Of a DNA stretch of 64,000 nt, positions 60,391 to 64,000 are shown piece after piece. The stretch is from positions 186,001-250,000 of the forward strand of contig JAJDZU010000012.1 of assembly GCA_022824495.1 (NCBI GenBank), read 5' to 3'. The DNA is from Chloroflexota bacterium (GTDB lineage: Bacteria > Chloroflexota > UBA11872). The translations under genes were made by a program, and so were the position numbers. The notes under the pieces were generated by a model that was not told where the DNA came from, made no database searches, and saw only the letters and a list, made by a program, of their open reading frames with translations. Each line of letters opens with the position of its first letter. The first letter of the stretch is position 1.

Positions 60391-61076
60391 CTGCTGTCCT
60401 CTGCGTCGGCTCGGCAATCGGCCCAGGCCTGGATTCGTTCCTCCACCATGGCCCGCGCCGCCTCCGGACCCTGCGTCCGCAGCAGGTCATAAAGTCCGTC
60501 GGAACGCAATCCCCGCCACAGCCGCTCACGTTCGACAAACGGATCCACCCGCTCCCGAACCATCCGTCGCCAGACCAGATAGTGCGCTAGGTGGTCCTCG
60601 ACCTCCGGTCCGTAGCGCTGCGCCAGGTCGTCCTTCAGCGCCCCCGTAAAGCCTGGACTGGCGCCGCCGCTGTTCACCGCGATCGATATCGAACCGTGCT
60701 TCACATAGGCCGAGGCGAAGAAATCGCAGTGCGCCGGGTCGTCCACCACGTTCACCAGCAACCCGCGGCCCCTGGCGTCCGCCTCGATCGCGTAGTCCAT
60801 CGCCCGGTCACCCGTGGCGATAATCGCCACGCGATGCCCGTCAAGATCCGCGGGAGCGTACGCCAGGCGTTGCAACTGAATCTCCCCCGCATCGCCCATG
60901 TCCTGCAGCCGGCCGTCGAATGGGTCGGCAAAGTCCGGCGGCGCGATGACCGTGGTCGGAACGCCAAAGTCCACCAGCAGGCACGCCTTGAAGTACGCCG
61001 CTTCCCCCGCGCCCACGACCACGGCCGACGCTCCCTCCAGATTCAGCGCAACCGGCAGGTAGGCGCGACCGCTCAT
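60387..61076 (-). CDS. Precorrin-2 dehydrogenase / siroheme synthase N-terminal-like protein
   Basis: A 229-residue protein like the N-terminal half of CysG or like SirC/Met8p. The Rossmann start is LNLEGASAVVVGAGEAAYFK, the dinucleotide region continues to VAIIATGDRAMDYAIEADAR, and the diagnostic block is VNVVDDPAHCDFFASAYVKH followed by SIAVNSGGASPGFTGALKDD. This enzyme oxidises precorrin-2 to sirohydrochlorin on the path to siroheme. No methyltransferase or chelatase gene is adjacent. ATG 61076 overlaps the GDPD stop (ATGA), so the two are coupled; the open frame to 61403 is a shadow. Confidence 0.88.
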   Translation of the reverse strand: MSGRAYLPVALNLEGASAVVVGAGEAAYFKACLLVDFGVPTTVIAPPDFADPFDGRLQDMGDAGEIQLQRLAYAPADLDGHRVAIIATGDRAMDYAIEADARGRGLLVNVVDDPAHCDFFASAYVKHGSISIAVNSGGASPGFTGALKDDLAQRYGPEVEDHLAHYLVWRRMVRERVDPFVERERLWRGLRSDGLYDLLRTQGPEAARAMVEERIQAWADCRADAEDSS

Positions 61077-61930
61077 TGCCGTTCCCTTCGCCGATCCCGG
61101 AAACCTGCGCCAGCGCTGAGTTGCCCGTCCGCCAGCAGTCGGCGGCTGGCCCGAAACCAGTCGACCGTGGCGCCGTCGGCGCCCAGGTGCACCGCCTGCC
61201 GCAAGTCCGCCGGCGTTCGGATTCCAAATGTCCGAACCTCCAGCCCGGCGTCGTGCGCAGCCCGCACGAGCTCTCCGGTCAGGGTGGCAAATCGAGGATT
61301 GCACTGTTGCAGGCCCAGCCGGCGGCACTCGCGCACCACGGTCGCTGGTGAGGGTTGCGGTTCCCCGGCCCTCGCAAACAGCCAGCCGGCCGTGGCGTCG
61401 CACCCCAGATTGCGCAGCCGCTCGAGCTGATCAAGGTGAAACGAGATGAACGTGCAGCGCGCACGGATACCCGCGCGATCGATCGCGGCCAGTACCGCCC
61501 GCGGCAGTTCGGGCGTCTCACCTTTCAGTTCGATATTGTGGTGAAAGCGGTCGCCAAACGCGTCCACGTAGTCGTCGAACCCCAGCAGGTACTCCGGCGA
61601 CGCCGTGTCGGTCGCACCCTCGTCCCAGCCGGCCCTCGGGTCGTTCAGCGCGGCTGCGCCCGTGCGGTCGAACCAGGTCCCGATGTCCAGCGCTTGAAGT
61701 TCGGCCAGCGTCAAATCCTCCGCTCTCCCCGCTCGGCCAAGTTTCGTTCGCAGCGTCCGGTCGTGAAAAAGCACCACGCGGCCATCGCGTGAAAGGCGCG
61801 CGTCCGTCTCAATCTCCTCGGCGCCGTGCTCGGCCGCCAGTTGAAACGCCGCCCGCGTGTTCTCGGGCGCGCACGCCGAGGCGCCGCGGTGGGCGATCAG
61901 CCGGAATCCGTCCGCGTCTGCCGTGCGCAT
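61073..61930 (-). CDS. Glycerophosphodiester phosphodiesterase
   Basis: A 285-residue GDPD. The catalytic block is FRLIAHRGASACAPENTRAA, followed by EHGAEEIETDARLSRDGRVV and LFHDRTLRTKLGRAG. The second acid pair is in FHHNIELKGETPE. Later TIM-barrel strands include RCTFISFHLDQLERLRNLG and ADGATVDWFRASRRLLADG. Cytoplasmic, as there is no signal peptide. It hydrolyses glycerophosphodiesters to glycerol 3-phosphate and an alcohol. ATG 61930 is chosen over the long open frame to 62125. Confidence 0.92.
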   Translation of the reverse strand: MRTADADGFRLIAHRGASACAPENTRAAFQLAAEHGAEEIETDARLSRDGRVVLFHDRTLRTKLGRAGRAEDLTLAELQALDIGTWFDRTGAAALNDPRAGWDEGATDTASPEYLLGFDDYVDAFGDRFHHNIELKGETPELPRAVLAAIDRAGIRARCTFISFHLDQLERLRNLGCDATAGWLFARAGEPQPSPATVVRECRRLGLQQCNPRFATLTGELVRAAHDAGLEVRTFGIRTPADLRQAVHLGADGATVDWFRASRRLLADGQLSAGAGFRDRRRERQ

Positions 61931-61963
61931 CGTCCTCGTTTGGAGCCCGCCGTCGCAGGGCGC

Positions 61964-61969
61964 ATCATA
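61964..61969 (-). promoter_or_regulatory. Possible -10 box of the GDPD gene
   Basis: On the minus strand TATGAT lies 33 bases upstream of ATG 61930, in the short divergent region shared with the alcohol dehydrogenase gene. No convincing -35 box. Confidence 0.3.
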
Positions 61970-62000
61970 GGAGGGTTGGTCCTCGGTCGGCGGACTCGCC

Positions 62001-63047
62001 ATGGTTGCAATGCGGGAACTGACGTGTGTGCGCTGCCCCGGTGACCTTCGGGTCGAGGTGGGGAGCGCCCTGGTCGACGAGCCCGGACCGGGCGAGATGC
62101 GCGTCCGCACCATGATGTCCGCCATCTGTGGCAGCGACCTGCACCATTACCGCGCCGACGCGTCCCTGCGCGACGAGAATGGCTGGAGTCAGTGGGCGCT
62201 GGGTCACGAAAACACCGGCATCGTGGACGCGGTGGGTCCGGGCGTTTCCTATCCCGCCGTCGGCGACCGGGTGGTGGTGTTCGGCATCGTGGGCTGCGGA
62301 CATTGCGTCCACTGCCGGCGGGGCGAGGCGATGTTCTGCGCCGATGCGGAACACTTCAGCCGCCACCGGCACGGCACGAACATCGCCTGCCTGCTGGCTC
62401 CGGCGCGCAATGCGCTGCCGCTGCCGGACGACTTCGACTGGGAAATGGGCGCGCTGCTCTCCTGCAACGTCGGCACGGCCTACGGCGCGTTGCGCAAGAC
62501 CGAGGTTTCCGGCGACCGCCCGCTGGCGGTGTTTGGGCTTGGGCCGGTTGGGCTGGCCTGCGTGATGCTCGGACGGGCCCGCGGCGCCTCGGTCATCGGC
62601 GTTGATCCCGTCGCCGAACGCCGCGCATTGGCCCTGGAATGTGGGGCCCGGACGGCGCTGGATAGCGCCGACGCCAACCTCGTCGAACGCATTGTCGAGG
62701 CGGCCGGCGGCGAAGGGGCCGCTGCATCCATCGACACCAGCGGTCACCCCGCCGCTCGCGCCGCGGCGGTCGACGTGTTGCGGACGCAGGGAACCTATGT
62801 GGAAGTCGGCGTCGGCCACGACCCCACCATTGCCCCCAGCCAGCAGATCATCTTTCGAGAAGTGACGCTCCGCGGATCCTGGCTCTATAAGCAGCACGAG
62901 TGGGAGGGACTGCTTGACTTCGTGCGCCGTCGACAGGTCCCAATCAAGACCCTCATCACCCATCGATTCCGCCCCGAAGACGCCGTCCAGGCCTTCAAAC
63001 TGGCCAACCGGGCGACCACCGGCAAGATCCTGTTCGACTGGAGCTAG
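62001..63047 (+). CDS. Zinc-dependent alcohol dehydrogenase (MDR family)
   Basis: A 348-residue medium-chain dehydrogenase. The catalytic zinc site is MMSAICGSDLHHYRA and LGHENTGIVDAVGPGVSY. The structural zinc Cys are in GCGHCVHCRRGEAMFC (C-x2-C-x2-C-x7-C). The NAD site is LAVFGLGPVGLACVMLGRAR followed by VIGVDPVAERR. It resembles sorbitol/threonine dehydrogenase-type enzymes; the substrate is unknown. The start is ATG 62001 or 62010. Confidence 0.9.
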   Translation: MVAMRELTCVRCPGDLRVEVGSALVDEPGPGEMRVRTMMSAICGSDLHHYRADASLRDENGWSQWALGHENTGIVDAVGPGVSYPAVGDRVVVFGIVGCGHCVHCRRGEAMFCADAEHFSRHRHGTNIACLLAPARNALPLPDDFDWEMGALLSCNVGTAYGALRKTEVSGDRPLAVFGLGPVGLACVMLGRARGASVIGVDPVAERRALALECGARTALDSADANLVERIVEAAGGEGAAASIDTSGHPAARAAAVDVLRTQGTYVEVGVGHDPTIAPSQQIIFREVTLRGSWLYKQHEWEGLLDFVRRRQVPIKTLITHRFRPEDAVQAFKLANRATTGKILFDWS

Positions 63048-63072
63048 ACCACGAACGCCCGATTGGCATGAC

Positions 63073-63732
63073 GTGACGTCTGGTCCCGAGGGCAGGCTGG
63101 GAGATCGCTTTCTCAATCAGCGCGGCGAGTCGCTTGGCAGCTGCGGATTTGAGGACGATCCGGGACGGCCGGAATGGCGGCCCGACGGTGGGCTGACGTT
63201 CTGGCACTACGCCCGTCAGGAGCGACTGGAGTTCATCTTCGGTACGGCCGGCGGGCTGAAGGCGGGCAGACCGGCGTTCTTTAGCACCGAACTCACCCCG
63301 GACTTCGACGGGCTGTACATGGTCGAGGGTTTTCTGGACCCGAAGCCCCGCTGGCTTGACGACTCGCCCCACTTCGGCGGCGAAGGCGGTCGCCGCTGGC
63401 GCGGCTTTATCGGCGACGTCCTACTGCGCCTGGACCTGCCGCGGGGGGTCCGCGGCGTTTGGGTGGCGGACTACGGGCACCCTTTGGAAGTCAACGCGGT
63501 GCAGCAGGGCAATCCCTCGCCGCTGAATCTCGGCTACGACTCCCGCACGGGTCACCAAGCCAACCGCGCCTATGCTCACAGCCTCGTGCCAATCGAAACC
63601 TACACAGGCGGCCATTTGGCGCCAATCGTCACCGTCATGCGGCCCGGCCCCGGGATCGCCATCCCCAGGTCGTGCGTCGCGGTGGCGGACGATCAGCCGC
63701 GCCGGCGCAGCGACGACCCCGCGGAACGCTAG
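63073..63732 (+). CDS. Hypothetical protein (219 aa)
   Basis: Not recognised. From GTG 63073 the protein reads VTSGPEGRLGDRFLNQRGES and has a beta-rich, Trp/Gly/Asp-rich pattern (TFWHYARQERLEFIFGTAGG, FFSTELTPDFDGLYMVEGFL, EGGRRWRGFIGDVLLRLDLP). There is no signal peptide or membrane helix. The end contains VMRPGPGIAIPRSCVAVADD. It starts 25 bases after the alcohol dehydrogenase gene and may be co-transcribed. The open frame upstream to 62914 is a shadow of that gene. Confidence 0.6.
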   Translation: MTSGPEGRLGDRFLNQRGESLGSCGFEDDPGRPEWRPDGGLTFWHYARQERLEFIFGTAGGLKAGRPAFFSTELTPDFDGLYMVEGFLDPKPRWLDDSPHFGGEGGRRWRGFIGDVLLRLDLPRGVRGVWVADYGHPLEVNAVQQGNPSPLNLGYDSRTGHQANRAYAHSLVPIETYTGGHLAPIVTVMRPGPGIAIPRSCVAVADDQPRRRSDDPAER

Positions 63733-63795
63733 CGGTCGCGGCGCCGTCAATCATCTGGGTCGCATCGCCGGGCCGGCGATGCGACCAGGGCTGGC

Positions 63796-64000
63796 CTACC
63801 CGGCCGGTGCCACGGCGCCGGAAGGATCCACCACCCACGTCCACTCGCCCAGGTCCTCGCCGGACGGCGCCAGTTGCGCGCCGCGCCAGCGCACCGTGAT
63901 CGGCGGACCGTCCGGTGCCAGGGCCGGGAACTGGAAGCCCCCGTGCTCCACGGTGTTCGACGTAACCCGGCCCCTCGGAGGCGCAATCCCCTGGCCTATC
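63796..64000 (-). CDS. C-terminal end of an unidentified protein (cut by window edge)
   Basis: Only the last 67 residues are in the window, on the minus strand, ending at TAG 63796-63798. It reads ...VEHGGFQFPALAPDGPPITV then RWRGAQLAPSGEDLGEWTWV and VDPSGAVAPAG, with no stop in frame to the edge. The pattern is beta-rich and acidic. It converges with the 219-residue unknown gene. The function cannot be judged. Confidence 0.5.
   Translation of the reverse strand, partial: IGQGIAPPRGRVTSNTVEHGGFQFPALAPDGPPITVRWRGAQLAPSGEDLGEWTWVVDPSGAVAPAG

Noticed and set aside
1..64000. CRISPR arrays, insertion sequences, prophage or integron features
   Set aside because: No regularly spaced direct repeats, transposase or integrase genes, or terminal inverted repeats were noticed on either strand.

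Overview
The window is a gene-dense, GC-rich stretch of bacterial chromosome, mostly housekeeping genes, with one small accessory patch at about 10.4-13.6 kb. The best guess for the host is a member of the Chloroflexota. This is inferred from a SpoIID/LytB-like protein carrying two C-terminal 'YF-ETGH...GRTVQ-F' repeats, a DUF3105 protein, the SUF system with SufU, ThyX in place of ThyA, a MoxR-DUF58 pair and many GTG/TTG starts. No 16S rRNA is present, so the phylum is an inference and the class cannot be assigned. No CRISPR array, prophage, insertion sequence or rRNA was seen.

Layout. 1-4.3 kb: the 5' end of a DUF58 gene with its MoxR ATPase, a small unknown gene coupled to nadC, then ogt with a second MoxR. 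4.48 kb: tRNA-Gly(CCC). 4.7-7.1 kb: a membrane protein with a PP2C-like domain that has lost its catalytic signature, followed by a beta-propeller-like end. 7.2-10.3 kb: infC, an unknown gene and aspS, closed by a 15-bp perfect hairpin. 10.4-13.6 kb: a broken aspartic-protease gene pair, a carboxylesterase, a lower-GC GIY-YIG-like gene, a lone antitoxin and a VapBC toxin-antitoxin operon with a palindromic operator. 13.9-18.7 kb: a two-subunit ABC exporter and an AI-2E-family permease. 18.8-27.6 kb: uvrC, an ArsB/NhaD-type transporter with a CBS protein, a four-gene run ending in a nucleoside-phosphorylase-like gene, and gnd.

27.7-34.2 kb: yebC, ruvC-ruvA-ruvB and acyP, a FecR-like membrane protein, acpS and the NAD(P)HX repair gene. 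34.2-38.2 kb (minus strand): plsY-recX and cmk-plsC-der. 38.4-44.1 kb: a ThDP enzyme, the SpoIID-like protein, thyX and a lysine 2,3-aminomutase. 44.4-50.0 kb: a compact SUF iron-sulfur operon, sufC-sufB-sufD-Rieske-sufS-sufU, divergent from the radical-SAM aminomutase. 50.2-51.4 kb: an MFS transporter. 51.4-58.7 kb: a MacAB-like export system made of an adaptor lipoprotein with a very long coiled coil, a FtsX-type permease and two ATPases, one fused to an AbrB-like domain. 58.9-64 kb: a probable circularly permuted ATP-grasp enzyme, a precorrin-2 dehydrogenase-like gene, GDPD, a zinc alcohol dehydrogenase and two unknown genes.

The most unusual items are the pseudophosphatase/propeller membrane protein, the MacAB-like cluster with its fused ATPase and giant adaptor, the doubly broken protease pair, and the ATP-grasp-like protein. 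Many genes overlap by 4-8 bases, so translational coupling is common. All functional statements rest on reading motifs by eye; no database search was run.
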